Counted from the stretch's first letter, positions 1 to 8,601 are shown. The stretch: DNA of 64,000 nt from JACDCY01 sp964350145 (GCA_964350145.1 CAYGJL010000002.1:1-64000), one strand, 5' to 3'. Numbers and translations are program-made. Notes: generated from the sequence alone by a model not told the origin.

Positions 1-810
1 GCCGTCCACGCGCAACGTGAGACCCGCGGCCAGCCGCCGCACCTTCTGCTCCTGCCGGAGGCTCTTGCTGTTGCGCCCCTCGAACCGGTCCGCTGTCCCG
101 CTCGTCCCGCCGCCAAAAGTCTGCAGCTCGCGGATCGCCAGCAGCTCGTTGGCCACGAGGGTGGCGAGCAGCCCTTCTTTCCTTCTCTGCTTGCGCGACG
201 CGGACGCGATGCGGCGCCCGCGGCGGCGCATCATCATCAGAGCTACCAGCCCGGCCACAGTCATGATCCCCGCGAGCGCGACATCTATCCACAGCAGCAC
301 GACGATCGTCGCGACGAACAACGCCACCGGCTGCACGATTCTGACGAGCATGCCGTTGACACCGCGCCGGAGCCGCGACGTGTCGTACACGATGCGCGTG
401 AGCAGCTCGCCCACGTCGCGTGACTCGTGGAACTCCAGCGGCTGCCGGAGGATGTGCTGGAACAGCGCCGCGCGAAAGCGGAAGAGCACCCTGTTGCCCG
501 CGCCATTGAGCGTCATTATCTGCGCGTATTCCGCGGCCGCGCCGGCGAGCGAGATCGCGACGAACGCCAGGCTGAGCAGCGCGACGCCGGTCACGGCCGA
601 CCCGGCGAACAGCGGAGCGATGAAATCCGCGACCGGCGCGCCGCCCAGATGATCGAGAATCCACTTGATCGGCCAGGGGCGGAGAACCTGGAGCGCGACG
701 ACTGTCAGCGCGAGCAGGACGCCGGTGATCAGAGCGGGGCGTTCCTTTCCCGCGTACGGTCGCAGCAGCCGCGCGATTTCCTTGAAGCCGACTCCCGCGC
801 GCGTGGCCAC
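1..810 (-). CDS. ABC exporter, N-terminal transmembrane domain (partial)
   Basis: About 270 codons are visible; the C-terminal part, which should hold the ATPase domain, lies beyond the window edge. The translation reads as a type I ABC exporter membrane domain. Hydrophobic segments lie near residues 26-45, 69-92 and 145-180, with the coupling-helix style segment FHESRDVGELLTRIVYDTS between them and a basic cytoplasmic stretch after the third. The GTG start at 810 shares its base with the TAG stop of the upstream transferase, and GGAGG lies just upstream, so the two genes are translationally coupled. Context with a CDP-glycerol-type transferase and an outer-membrane barrel suggests export of a surface glycan or lipid-linked precursor. 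The substrate cannot be read from the sequence. The fusion with an ATPase domain is assumed from the family and not seen here. Confidence 0.85.
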   Translation of the reverse strand, partial: MATRAGVGFKEIARLLRPYAGKERPALITGVLLALTVVALQVLRPWPIKWILDHLGGAPVADFIAPLFAGSAVTGVALLSLAFVAISLAGAAAEYAQIMTLNGAGNRVLFRFRAALFQHILRQPLEFHESRDVGELLTRIVYDTSRLRRGVNGMLVRIVQPVALFVATIVVLLWIDVALAGIMTVAGLVALMMMRRRGRRIASASRKQRRKEGLLATLVANELLAIRELQTFGGGTSGTADRFEGRNSKSLRQEQKVRRLAAGLTLRVDG

Positions 811-1892
811 TACGTCCGGATCTCCTCCAGCCGGCGTGTGATCCAGGTCATCGCGGCGTCCGTCGCGCGACCGGGATTGTAGAACAAATCGCGGGCCATC
901 GCGCGCCGGATCGTGCCGTCCCGGCGCGGATGCGCAAGCGCGGACGCGACCGCTTCCACCGCTTCGTCCGGCCACTGCACAGTCGCCCCGCCCTTCCTGC
1001 CCCACGTCTCGAGATCGAGCGCCACTTTCTTCTTCCGCATGTTCGCCAGCAGCTGCGGCACGTCGAGAAAGACCATCGGCCTGTCGAGCAGCGAGTACTC
1101 GTTGGAAACGGAGGACGCGTCGGTGATCAGGAGATCCGCGAGAAACAGGTACGGCACGACGTCGAAATCCTTCACCAATCGCACGTGATCGTCCAGCAGC
1201 GGCTTCAGCCGCGCAGGCCAGTCCACGCCGCGGTCGCGCGGATGGTCGTGCAGCTTGATGAGGATGTCGTACTTGCCCGTCTTCTTCAGGCGCTCCAGCA
1301 CCGCCTCGCCGGTGTGCTCGAGCGAATTACCCACCTGCCCCGTGGGCGCGTACAGCAGGATCGGCCGCCTGCCGCTGAGCCGCACGCGGCGCAGCAGCGC
1401 GCGCCTGTCCAGCGATCCGTCCACCAGCCGGTCCAGCTTCGGGAAGCCGATCGGCACCAGGCGCGGGTCGGTCTCGCGCAGCATCTGCTGGCCGGTGAAC
1501 AGCCGCTTCATGTACGGACCGACGATGAAGAGACGGTCGTACACCAGCACGTCGCGGCGTACGGCCATGTTCCGGAAGGACACGCCGTGAAAGAGCTGGA
1601 CGCGCTCCTTGTCGTTGCGCGGGAAATAACCGGAGACGTGCGCGCAAAAGACCATGTCGAAGTCGCGCGCGCGCATCTGGCTCAGGCTGAGCACGCGCTC
1701 GCGCGGCACCCTGAACGGCGCGTACAGCCGCGCCGCCGACAGCGCCGGCCGTCCGTCGGCTGCCTCACGGCCGCCCGAGAGAAACACGTCCACGCCGCGC
1801 ATGCGGCGCAGTCGCTCGTAGATCGGCTGGAAGCAGACGAAGTGGACCGGCGCGTATCCGGCGAAGACGATGCGCGCGGGTCGTTTCGGCAA
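810..1892 (-). CDS. CDP-glycerol glycerophosphotransferase-family protein
   Basis: A 360-residue protein resembling the CDP-glycerol:poly(glycerophosphate) glycerophosphotransferase family (TagB/TagF-like). Family-like segments are RPILLYAPT near residue 175 and the C-terminal nucleotide-binding stretch ADLLITDASSVSNEYSLLD with PMVFLD after it. The GT-B-like N-terminal half carries a VQLFHGVSFRN segment. There is no membrane segment, so it is probably a cytosolic or peripheral enzyme. The start is TTG at 1892 with GGAG about eight bases upstream; no ATG or GTG fits better. It begins two bases after the stop of the outer-membrane barrel gene and runs into the ABC exporter start. In a Gram-negative context the product is more likely a phosphoglycerol-decorated or related surface polymer than teichoic acid. 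The exact reaction is uncertain. Confidence 0.75.
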   Translation of the reverse strand: MPKRPARIVFAGYAPVHFVCFQPIYERLRRMRGVDVFLSGGREAADGRPALSAARLYAPFRVPRERVLSLSQMRARDFDMVFCAHVSGYFPRNDKERVQLFHGVSFRNMAVRRDVLVYDRLFIVGPYMKRLFTGQQMLRETDPRLVPIGFPKLDRLVDGSLDRRALLRRVRLSGRRPILLYAPTGQVGNSLEHTGEAVLERLKKTGKYDILIKLHDHPRDRGVDWPARLKPLLDDHVRLVKDFDVVPYLFLADLLITDASSVSNEYSLLDRPMVFLDVPQLLANMRKKKVALDLETWGRKGGATVQWPDEAVEAVASALAHPRRDGTIRRAMARDLFYNPGRATDAAMTWITRRLEEIRT

Positions 1893-1894
1893 GC

Positions 1895-3115
1895 TCAGAA
1901 CTCCACCCGCAACCCGGCGAACGCCCGGAGCCGCGTGTAATCGTCCGCTTCGTCGGTCAGATCCGAATCCACCAGCCGGTTCGCGGCCTGCCTCGCGTAG
2001 CGCGCGCCCGTCGTGAAGCGCGTGCCACGCGCGACCCGGGTGGACAGCTCGCCGCGCAGCTCGTGTCTCGTATCGCGGCGGTCGCGGTGCGCGATATCCA
2101 GCGGGAGATCCGACAGATAGTCGCGCAGCCGGAGGCCGTAGGCGAAGCGAAGATCGGTCCTGCGCGCAATGCCGAACCGGGCGCCCACGGTCAGCTCGTG
2201 TTCGCGCCGGGAGCGGTCCACCAGCTGCACCGTCCGCACGTCGAGATCGGTCGCGGTTCCATTCCCGTTGAGATCGCTGCCAGCATCGGTCTCGTCGAGG
2301 ATCAGAACTGCCTGCGCCTCGTCGGAGGACCGCATCTCGAGCGAGTAGCCGGCCGTCATGTCCAGGCGGCCACCACGCACGAGGTCGAGCGTGGCACGGA
2401 ACGCCGGGCCGCTCACGTCGCGGGCGGCGAACGGGGAGTCGTACGACCGGGTGTAGTAGCCGGCGCCGAGGTCCAGCTCCGCGCCGAGCGGTGAGCGCTT
2501 GCTCGATTTCTTCAACCGTAGGCGGTGCGTGAGCTCGATCTCCATCGCCGAATAATCCGCGGGCGCGTACCGGCGCTCCTCCGTGGCGATCCGGCCGTCA
2601 CCGTTCGCGTCGGTGGCGTCGAGCAGGTAGTTCTTGGGAAAGTACGACGGAGTGTACGCCAGTTCGAGCTTCGTGCGCATTCCGCGGGCGAGTGCCTGCG
2701 CGAGCGCGACGGAAGCGGTCAGATTGCTCCGCTCGCTGTTCTTCGTGTAGAAGTCGTACTGGAGCGCGGGCGAGAGAGTCAGAGCTCTTCCACCGAGGCC
2801 GTCGAGCTCCAATCCGACGCCGCCGCGCGCCTGCACGATCACGTCGGACGCGCCCTCCATTCCGGTGAACCGGCCGCTGGCGGCGTCCGCCGCGGACGGG
2901 TCGTCCACGGCGCGCTTCCGCGCCGGCGTCAGCAGAAAGACGTTGTTGTCGAACTCCGCTTCGACCGCGAGCCACGGCTCGACCTTCACCGTTTCTTTCT
3001 TCTTGGTTCGTTGAGCAGATGGCGCGGTAGCGGCCGCTTGCTGCGCCGCCAGCTGGAAGGGGGCGAAAATAGCGACCAGTATGGCGGCCGCCACGGGCTT
3101 GAGCAGGGTGCGCAT
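1895..3115 (-). CDS. Outer-membrane beta-barrel protein
   Basis: About 406 residues from the ATG at 3115. A longer in-frame extension upstream is rejected because the residues directly after this ATG form a clean signal peptide (MRTLLKPVAAAILVAIFAPF, then QLAAQQ). The mature part alternates polar and hydrophobic residues in the manner of transmembrane beta-strands, with repeated elements such as LELAYTPSYF, ELDLGAGYYTRSY and RFTTGARYARQA. It ends in Phe (AGLRVEF), the usual outer-membrane barrel signature. It is the first gene of a tight three-gene run with a CDP-glycerol-type transferase and an ABC exporter, so it may be the outer-membrane exit or assembly factor for the same polymer. I cannot assign a named family. 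The 3116-3482 stretch upstream holds no convincing gene. Confidence 0.7.
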   Translation of the reverse strand: MRTLLKPVAAAILVAIFAPFQLAAQQAAATAPSAQRTKKKETVKVEPWLAVEAEFDNNVFLLTPARKRAVDDPSAADAASGRFTGMEGASDVIVQARGGVGLELDGLGGRALTLSPALQYDFYTKNSERSNLTASVALAQALARGMRTKLELAYTPSYFPKNYLLDATDANGDGRIATEERRYAPADYSAMEIELTHRLRLKKSSKRSPLGAELDLGAGYYTRSYDSPFAARDVSGPAFRATLDLVRGGRLDMTAGYSLEMRSSDEAQAVLILDETDAGSDLNGNGTATDLDVRTVQLVDRSRREHELTVGARFGIARRTDLRFAYGLRLRDYLSDLPLDIAHRDRRDTRHELRGELSTRVARGTRFTTGARYARQAANRLVDSDLTDEADDYTRLRAFAGLRVEF

Positions 3116-3441
3116 TATGGTGTTTTTTCTAGGGTAGAGCCGGTCAACCGCCACGCCACCCGGACCGGGCGAAGCGGAGCGCGCGGCGGCAATCTCGTCA
3201 GCATGACGACTGGCCAGCTCGACATTCGTAACGCGGATGGAACGGCGTGATGCACCGCCGAATGCCGGTTGGCATGGCAATCACCACGGCAAGCGCCGCG
3301 CCGTCTCCACATGACATTAATGCAAAACTCTGTTCAATGAGCAAAGAGCTTCGCTCAATGGAGGAACGGATCGAAACCAGGCTGGGCGCCAAGGTGGCCA
3401 GGTTGCCCCGCCAGCGCCCCGGATCTTGCCGCCGGGAAGGC

Positions 3442-3467
3442 GAGTATTACTCTTACTGGTAATACTC
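3442..3467 (+). promoter_or_regulatory. Palindromic operator / extended -10 promoter of toxin-antitoxin module
   Basis: A perfect 9-bp inverted repeat, GAGTATTAC (3442-3450) and GTAATACTC (3459-3467), is separated by 8 bases. The right arm contains an extended -10-like TGGTAATAC (3457-3465), 18 bases before the antitoxin start. A palindrome over the -10 is what is expected for antitoxin autorepression. The hexamer TCTTAC also recurs directly after each arm. Promoter function is inferred. Confidence 0.6.
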
Positions 3468-3482
3468 TTACAAGGCGGGCGA

Positions 3483-3710
3483 ATGCGCATTACCAGCAAA
3501 GGACAGGTCACCATACCCATCGAGGTACGCCAGCGACTCGGCTTTCTCCCGAACACCGAGGTGGAGTTCAAGATTCGCGGCGATGCAGCGGTGATACAGC
3601 GTGCAAAAGGAGGCCAGACTCGCGGCCAGAAGCTGATAGAACACATGCGTGGCCGAGGCGACGGCGATATGACCACGGATGAGATCATGGCGCTTACACG
3701 AGGACGATAA
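3483..3710 (+). CDS. AbrB/MazE-type antitoxin (VapB-like)
   Basis: A 75-residue protein beginning MRITSKGQVTIPIEVRQRLG, the SpoVT/AbrB swapped-hairpin DNA-binding signature, followed by a charged C-terminal tail (GQKLIEHMRGRGDGD) of the kind that wraps around a PIN toxin. The ATG at 3483 is preferred over an upstream in-frame start because the domain begins exactly there and the operator lies just before it. Its TAA stop overlaps the toxin ATG by one base (TAATG), so the pair is translationally coupled. It most likely neutralises the downstream PIN RNase and represses its own promoter through the palindrome at 3442-3467. Confidence 0.85.
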   Translation: MRITSKGQVTIPIEVRQRLGFLPNTEVEFKIRGDAAVIQRAKGGQTRGQKLIEHMRGRGDGDMTTDEIMALTRGR

Positions 3711-4120
3711 TGAACGAGCCGGTGCTCGTAGACAGCAACGTCATACTGGACATTTTCACCGTAGACCCACAATGGTTCGACTGGTCCGCGACGTCACTCC
3801 AGCGCGCGATCGACTCCGGGACAGCAGTGATCAACCCAATCGTGTATGCGGAGGTGTCGGTCTACTTCTCCGCAATTGAGGAGCTGGACATAGCTCTGCC
3901 CCCGGATCGCTTCCGACGGGATCCCCTCCCGTGGCCGGCGGCGTTTCTCGCAGGCAAGGCATATGGGCTGTATCGCCGCAACTCCGGAGCGAAACGTTCG
4001 CCCATCCCCGACTTCTACATTGGCGCGCACGCGGCAGTGGCCGGCTTCCGACTCCTCACACGGGACCCGAGGCTGTACCGCTCGTACTTCCCGACGGTAA
4101 ACGTGATCAGTCCCGCGTGA
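3710..4120 (+). CDS. PIN-domain toxin (VapC-like ribonuclease)
   Basis: A 136-residue PIN domain of normal VapC length. The acidic metal-binding residues are present: D8 in VDSNVILD, E48 in PIVYAEVS, D101 in SPIPDFYIGAHA and D119 in LLTRDPRLYR. By family it is a Mg-dependent endoribonuclease held inactive by the antitoxin encoded just upstream, with which it overlaps by one base. The pair is a complete type II module with no sign of decay. The RNA target cannot be predicted from sequence. A hairpin at 4142-4170 follows the stop. Confidence 0.88.
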   Translation: MNEPVLVDSNVILDIFTVDPQWFDWSATSLQRAIDSGTAVINPIVYAEVSVYFSAIEELDIALPPDRFRRDPLPWPAAFLAGKAYGLYRRNSGAKRSPIPDFYIGAHAAVAGFRLLTRDPRLYRSYFPTVNVISPA

Positions 4121-4141
4121 TCGCTGCCACCGACAATTCTG

Positions 4142-4170
4142 TTCTTGCCGTCTGTCCCTGACGGCAAGAA
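4142..4170 (+). terminator. Hairpin after the PIN toxin, terminator-like without T-tract
   Basis: A perfect 11-bp inverted repeat, TTCTTGCCGTC (4142-4152) and GACGGCAAGAA (4160-4170), with a 7-base loop, lies 22 bases after the toxin stop. No T-run follows on either strand, so it is not a canonical intrinsic terminator. It may stabilise the 3' end or assist Rho-dependent termination. Confidence 0.45.
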
Positions 4171-4226
4171 GGTTGCAAAGCAGTTATCGCCGCAGTCCTA
4201 CTGATATTCCCCGAATTCAGGCAATC

Positions 4227-5870
4227 GTGAAATCCTTGCAGTCCCCATCGCGCGTGTACGCGCGATTCACACCGCTGGCCGCAGGCGCTCTGGCGCTCCT
4301 CCTCGGGATCGGCGCGATCGAGCTCCGCGCCTCGCCGTCCGCCGAGCCGTCGTCCGTCAGCGGGCGCGAGACGGTCGAATTCCAGGCGCGCCGGCAGACG
4401 GCGGCGCAGCGGAGAGCGGCGCAGAGGCGCGCGGCTCAACGGCGTCGGCGCACTCCGCCGCCCCCGCCGCCGCCGAAAGCCACCAGCCCGCGCAGCGCGC
4501 CCGCGCTCAAGGCCGACCTCATGTCCATCATGACGTCGCGCACGCGCTCGGGTACGTGGAGCGCCAGCGTGCTCTCGCTCTCCCGCGGTGACACGCTGTT
4601 CGCGAACAACGCCGACGTCCCGGTGCTCCCCGCGTCCACGATGAAGCTGCTCACGGCCGCGATCGCGCTCGAGCGGCTCGGCCCCAACTACCGCTTCTCC
4701 ACCGACGTGCTGCGCGACGGCGAGGTGGACGCGAACGGCACGCTCAACGGCAACCTCTACATCCGCGGCGACGGCGATCCCGCGTTTTCCAAGCGGTTCC
4801 ATCCGGGCAAGTACTCGGAGCCGGTGGACAAGCTCGCGCGCGCGGTCGCGGCCGCCGGCATCAAGCGCATCACCGGCGCGGTGGTCGGCGACGCCACGGC
4901 GTTCGACGACGTGCTTTACCCCGAAGGCTGGCTCGAGCGCTACAAGGGCTCGTCCTACGCGGCCCGCGTGTCGGCGCTGTCGCTCGCCGAGAACGTGCTC
5001 TGGGTGACGGTGGATCCGGCCGCGCGCTCGGGAAGAGGCGCGGTGGTCTCGCTCGAGCCGGCGACGACGACGATCGCGATCCGCGGCAGCGTGAGCACGG
5101 TCGCGGGCCGTGGATCCTCAGTGCGCGCGCGCTACATGCCCGACGGCAACATCCAGGTGAGCGGCCGGATCGGCACGCGCTCGCCGGTACGCCGGTACGG
5201 GCTGGTGGTGACCAATCCGCCGGCGTTCACCACCGGCGCGTTTCACGCCGCGCTGCGCGCCGCCGGCGTGCAGGTGGACGGCGGCGCGCAGCTCAGAAGG
5301 ACGCCGGCCGGCGCCACCAAGGTCACTTCGCTCCTCTCGCCACCGCTCGAGCAGATCGTCTCGATCATGAACCGCGAGAGCATCAACCTGTTCGCCGAGC
5401 TGCTGCTGCGGAACGCGGTGCGCGGTCCGGGTCGCGAAGGCCAGGGCTCGGCGCCGGCCGCCGAGTCGCTGCTGCGCGGCTTCTTCCAGGAGAAGATGGG
5501 AACGAACGCCGCCAACCTGGCGGTGGCGGACGGGAGCGGGCTGTCCACGCTCGACCGCGTGACGGGCTTCCAGATGGCCGAGCTGCTCGGCTTCGCCCAC
5601 ACCGCGCCGTGGGGACCGGCGTTCCACGCGTCGCTGCCAGTCGCCGGAAAGTCGGAGCTGATGCGGACGCGCATGCGGCAAACGCCGGCCGCGGGGAACC
5701 TGCACGCCAAGACGGGAACGACGAACAATGTGCTGGCGCTGGCGGGGTACGTGACGTCGGAGAACGGGGAGGTGGTTGCGTTCTCCTTTATCTACAACGG
5801 GGCGGATCGGTGGAATGCGCGGGCATCCATCGATGCTATGGGAGAGACGATTGCCAGATTTGTGCGGTGA
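4227..5870 (+). CDS. dacB: D-alanyl-D-alanine carboxypeptidase/endopeptidase, PBP4 (class C) family
   Basis: About 547 residues from the GTG at 4227, chosen because a signal anchor follows it (hydrophobic stretch near residues 14-32); an in-frame TTG at 4173 would add an unlikely charged leader. An Ala/Arg-rich and Pro-rich linker (about residues 50-85) precedes the catalytic domain. All three active-site motifs are visible: SxxK as ASTMK (S137, K140), SxN as ESINLF, and KTG as HAKTGTTN near the C-terminus. The large insertion between the first and second motifs is typical of PBP4/DacB. By family it trims or cleaves peptidoglycan cross-links in the periplasm. It stands alone; a 7-bp repeat array starts a few bases after its stop. 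Confidence 0.9.
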   Translation: MKSLQSPSRVYARFTPLAAGALALLLGIGAIELRASPSAEPSSVSGRETVEFQARRQTAAQRRAAQRRAAQRRRRTPPPPPPPKATSPRSAPALKADLMSIMTSRTRSGTWSASVLSLSRGDTLFANNADVPVLPASTMKLLTAAIALERLGPNYRFSTDVLRDGEVDANGTLNGNLYIRGDGDPAFSKRFHPGKYSEPVDKLARAVAAAGIKRITGAVVGDATAFDDVLYPEGWLERYKGSSYAARVSALSLAENVLWVTVDPAARSGRGAVVSLEPATTTIAIRGSVSTVAGRGSSVRARYMPDGNIQVSGRIGTRSPVRRYGLVVTNPPAFTTGAFHAALRAAGVQVDGGAQLRRTPAGATKVTSLLSPPLEQIVSIMNRESINLFAELLLRNAVRGPGREGQGSAPAAESLLRGFFQEKMGTNAANLAVADGSGLSTLDRVTGFQMAELLGFAHTAPWGPAFHASLPVAGKSELMRTRMRQTPAAGNLHAKTGTTNNVLALAGYVTSENGEVVAFSFIYNGADRWNARASIDAMGETIARFVR

Positions 5871-5878
5871 CGCCTATT

Positions 5879-5917
5879 GGTGACTAGTGACTCGTGACTA
5901 GTGACTAGTAACTACAA
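5879..5917. repeat. 7-bp period array, GTGACTA family, single orientation
   Basis: Degenerate tandem copies of GTGACTA (units GTGACTA, GTGACTC, GTGACTA, GTGACTA, GTAACTA) fill nearly the whole space between the convergent dacB stop (5870) and the stop of the saccharopine-dehydrogenase-like gene (5918). Confidence 0.85.
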
Positions 5918-7063
5918 CTACTCGCTAATCTGATTGATCGCGATGCCGCGCTTCGCCAGCTCGGCGATGTAGGCATCACCCGGAATCGCCTCGTCGGGCG
6001 TGTGGACTCCAGAGAGGACCTCGCCGCGCGCCTGCATCTGCCCGGTGATGGATAGCGAATAACCAGTCGTCCGCATCATCGCGCTGATGTCGAGCGTCGC
6101 GTCGTACCGATCCACCATCTCGTACATCCGCTTCGCGGGCTTGCCGCCCTGGGTTCCTTCCACGACGATGCGCAGCGCGACGAGATCGTGCGCGCCGGGC
6201 CTGGTGAGCTTCGGCGCCATCGCCGCGGCAGCGACGTCGCGCGGCGCGACGCGGACCCCCTTCACGTCTATCGGCTCGGGATCGAGCAGGCCGATCTCGC
6301 GGATCGTCTCCATTATCTCGGCGTGGCCGGGATACCGCAGCGTCTTGTACTCCATGCTGGGAATCTTCCCCTCGTAGCGGAACGCCATCGTGGACAGCCC
6401 GCCCGCTGTATGGAACGCCTCGAGCCGTCCCACCGGCGCGGGGAAATCCACGGGCTCGCGCTCCGACAACGCCTCGACCTGAATCCGCTTGCCGTCGCGC
6501 AGGATCCACGACAGGCTCGTGTAGTAGTCGAGCGTTCCCTCGAGCGAGTACACCACCATGTAGTTGAGCGGCGGCTCCGGATTCTCCGGCAACCCGCCTA
6601 CGAAGATCTTGACGGTCGCGACGCTGTCCAGCTGTTGGATACCGTGCTCGGCCAGGATGTTCACCATTCCCGGAGCGAGCCCGCAGTCGGGCACGACGCT
6701 CACTCCGTTCCGCTTCGCCTCGGGGTCGAGCTCCTTCTGCTGGAACACGATCGGCGTGTTGCCCCCCAGATCGCAGAAGTGCGCCTTGCACTCCACCGCG
6801 TGCTTCGCGAGCTCGAAGTTGAAGTAGTACGGGATCGCGCTCATCACGGCGTCGGACTCGGTCATCAGCGCGCGGACTGCTTCGACGTTGCGCACGTCGA
6901 GCGGAGTCGGGATCAGCCGCTTGCCGGAGTACGGCGCGAGAAAATCGCGCACGTGCTCGATGCTGATGTCGGCGAGCCTGACCTGCTCGACTTCGGGATT
7001 CTGCAGCAGGTCATAGGCGCAAGCGGACCCTTGCAGGCCGGCACCGAGCACGAGCAAACGCAT
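5918..7063 (-). CDS. Saccharopine dehydrogenase-family NAD(P) oxidoreductase
   Basis: A 381-residue protein starting directly with a Rossmann fold (MRLLVLGAGLQGSACAYDLL, GxGxxG type). Family-like segments follow, including SAIPYYFNFELAKHAVE, FCDLGGNT and VVPDCGLAPGMVNILA, and then the C-terminal substrate domain. The overall pattern is closest to saccharopine reductase and lysine 6-dehydrogenase-type enzymes, which oxidise amino acids with NAD(P). The precise substrate is not decidable from the sequence. It is monocistronic, convergent with dacB and divergent from the CoA-binding/nitrilase operon, with inverted 7-bp arrays in the divergent spacer. Confidence 0.82.
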   Translation of the reverse strand: MRLLVLGAGLQGSACAYDLLQNPEVEQVRLADISIEHVRDFLAPYSGKRLIPTPLDVRNVEAVRALMTESDAVMSAIPYYFNFELAKHAVECKAHFCDLGGNTPIVFQQKELDPEAKRNGVSVVPDCGLAPGMVNILAEHGIQQLDSVATVKIFVGGLPENPEPPLNYMVVYSLEGTLDYYTSLSWILRDGKRIQVEALSEREPVDFPAPVGRLEAFHTAGGLSTMAFRYEGKIPSMEYKTLRYPGHAEIMETIREIGLLDPEPIDVKGVRVAPRDVAAAAMAPKLTRPGAHDLVALRIVVEGTQGGKPAKRMYEMVDRYDATLDISAMMRTTGYSLSITGQMQARGEVLSGVHTPDEAIPGDAYIAELAKRGIAINQISE

Positions 7064-7130
7064 GTCCGTTACTCCAACGTGTGTGGGGTGGAGATGTGAA
7101 GATAATCCACTGCCACTTTTGCCAGGGAAA

Positions 7131-7235
7131 TTGTGACTAGTGACTTGTGACTAGTGACTAGTAAACCCCTTATTCCCTGTCGTTTCCCCTTACTCCGCGG
7201 TTACGAGCCACTAGTCACTAGTCACTAGTCACCAA
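7131..7235. repeat. Inverted pair of 7-bp arrays (GTGACTA family)
   Basis: The left arm 7131-7164 (units of GTGACTA/GTGACTT) and the right arm 7201-7235 (units of CACTAGT) are reverse complements of each other apart from small changes, with a 36-base spacer. The element could form a cruciform or an RNA hairpin. It fills the spacer between two divergent genes, so any promoter there must coexist with it. Confidence 0.85.
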
Positions 7236-7274
7236 TCAGTTCCCGGTGGCTCGCATCCTGCCCAACAAACAGCC

Positions 7275-7715
7275 ATGACTGACGATTGGCGCAAGCACCT
7301 CCTCGAATCCGACGATCAGATCACCGCCCTGCTCGAGTCCTCCACGCGCATCGCCGTGCTGGGCATTAAAGTCGAGCTACACAAGCCCGCGCGGTACGTC
7401 CCCGCTTACGCGATGGCGGCCGGCTACGAGATTATTCCCGTGCCAGTGTACTATCGCGAAGTTACCGAGATACTCGGCAAGCAGGTGTACCGCAAAGTCG
7501 CCGACATACCGGGGGAGGTAGACATTGTGAGCGTGTTTCGCCGACCGAAGGACATCCCGCCCCACGTGGACGACATCATCGCGAAAAAGCCGCGCGCAGT
7601 CTGGTTCCAGCTGGGGATCACCAACGACGAAGCGGCGGAGCAGCTGGCGCGCGCCGGGATAGACGTCGTACAGGACCGCTGCATGATGGTCGAGCTGCGC
7701 CGGATCGGGAAGTAG
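7275..7715 (+). CDS. CoA-binding domain protein (YccU-like)
   Basis: A 146-residue single-domain protein with the CoA-binding Rossmann-like fold found in succinyl-CoA-synthetase-like proteins. Visible segments are TRIAVLGIKVELHKPARYVP for the nucleotide loop, IIPVPVYYREV, VDIVSVFRRP, VWFQLGITNDEA and the C-terminal VVQDRCMMVELRRI. Proteins of this family bind CoA, but their role is poorly defined. It is the first gene of a three-gene coupled operon with a nitrilase-family hydrolase (one-base gap) and a GNAT acetyltransferase, which suggests a shared acyl-CoA or acetyl-dependent modification pathway. Confidence 0.85.
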   Translation: MTDDWRKHLLESDDQITALLESSTRIAVLGIKVELHKPARYVPAYAMAAGYEIIPVPVYYREVTEILGKQVYRKVADIPGEVDIVSVFRRPKDIPPHVDDIIAKKPRAVWFQLGITNDEAAEQLARAGIDVVQDRCMMVELRRIGK

Positions 7716-7716
7716 C

Positions 7717-8601
7717 ATGGACCGCGTCCGCGTCGCCTCGCTGCAGTACTTCGTCCGGCCGGTCACGACCTTCGAGCAGTTCCGCGACCAGGTCGTGGGG
7801 CTCGTGGGCACCGCCGCCGATTACAAGTGCTCGCTGCTCGTCTTCCCCGAGTACTTCACCGTCCAGCTCCTCACCCTCGGCGACATCAAGCGGCCGATCT
7901 CGCAGCAGATCAACGATCTCGCCGACCAGGTGCCGCGCTTCACCGAGATGATGAGCGGGCTGGCGCGCGAGCACGGCATCTACATAGTCGCGGGGACGAT
8001 CCCCGTGGAGGATTCCGAGGGGACGATCCGGAACCATTCCTTCGTGTTCGGGCCCGGGGGCAAGCACGGCGTGCAGGGCAAGCTGCACATGACACGGTTC
8101 GAGTCCGAGGAGTGGATAGTCGCGCCGAGCGACCGGTTGAACGTGTTCGAGTCCGAGTTCGGCCGGTTCGCCGTCGCGATCTGCTATGACGTGGAGTTTC
8201 CGGAGATGGCGCGCGCCGCCGCGCGCGCGGGCGCGCACATCCTGGTGGTACCGAGCTGCACGGACGACAGGCAGGGATTCCTGCGCGTGCGGTACTGCGC
8301 GCAGGCGCGCGCGATCGAGAACCAGATGTACGTGATCCACTCCTGCACGGTGGGGTCGCTGCCGATGGTGCCCGCGGTCTCGCTGAACTACGGCCAGGCG
8401 TCGATTCTCACGCCGAGCGATTTCCCCTTCTCGCGCGACGGAATTTTGGCGGAGGGGAATCCGAATCAGGAGATGATGGTAATCGGCGAGCTGAACCTCA
8501 ACACCATTCTCGACACGCGCGACACCGGGACGGTGCTCCCGCTGAACGACAGCCAGCGCACGGCGAAGCTGGTGGAGAACCCGGAGATCATCGCGCTGTG
8601 A
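7717..8601 (+). CDS. Carbon-nitrogen hydrolase (nitrilase superfamily)
   Basis: A 294-residue nitrilase-fold amidohydrolase with the complete Glu-Lys-Cys triad: E45 in LLVFPEYFT, K122 in GKLHMTRFE and C156 in VAICYDVEFPE. Length is normal for the superfamily. It hydrolyses an amide or nitrile, but the substrate is unknown. It begins one base after the CoA-binding gene and its TGA overlaps the GTG of the GNAT gene (GTGA), so all three are co-translated. In some bacteria a GNAT domain and a nitrilase domain are fused in one polypeptide (YhcX-like); here the same two functions are encoded by adjacent coupled genes, which supports a joint function. Confidence 0.9.
   Translation: MDRVRVASLQYFVRPVTTFEQFRDQVVGLVGTAADYKCSLLVFPEYFTVQLLTLGDIKRPISQQINDLADQVPRFTEMMSGLAREHGIYIVAGTIPVEDSEGTIRNHSFVFGPGGKHGVQGKLHMTRFESEEWIVAPSDRLNVFESEFGRFAVAICYDVEFPEMARAAARAGAHILVVPSCTDDRQGFLRVRYCAQARAIENQMYVIHSCTVGSLPMVPAVSLNYGQASILTPSDFPFSRDGILAEGNPNQEMMVIGELNLNTILDTRDTGTVLPLNDSQRTAKLVENPEIIAL

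Noticed and set aside
3336..3462. Small plus-strand frame before the AbrB antitoxin (MSKELRSMEERIETRLGAK...)
   Set aside because: It has no ribosome-binding site and ends inside the operator palindrome. It could be a real 41-residue peptide but cannot be supported.
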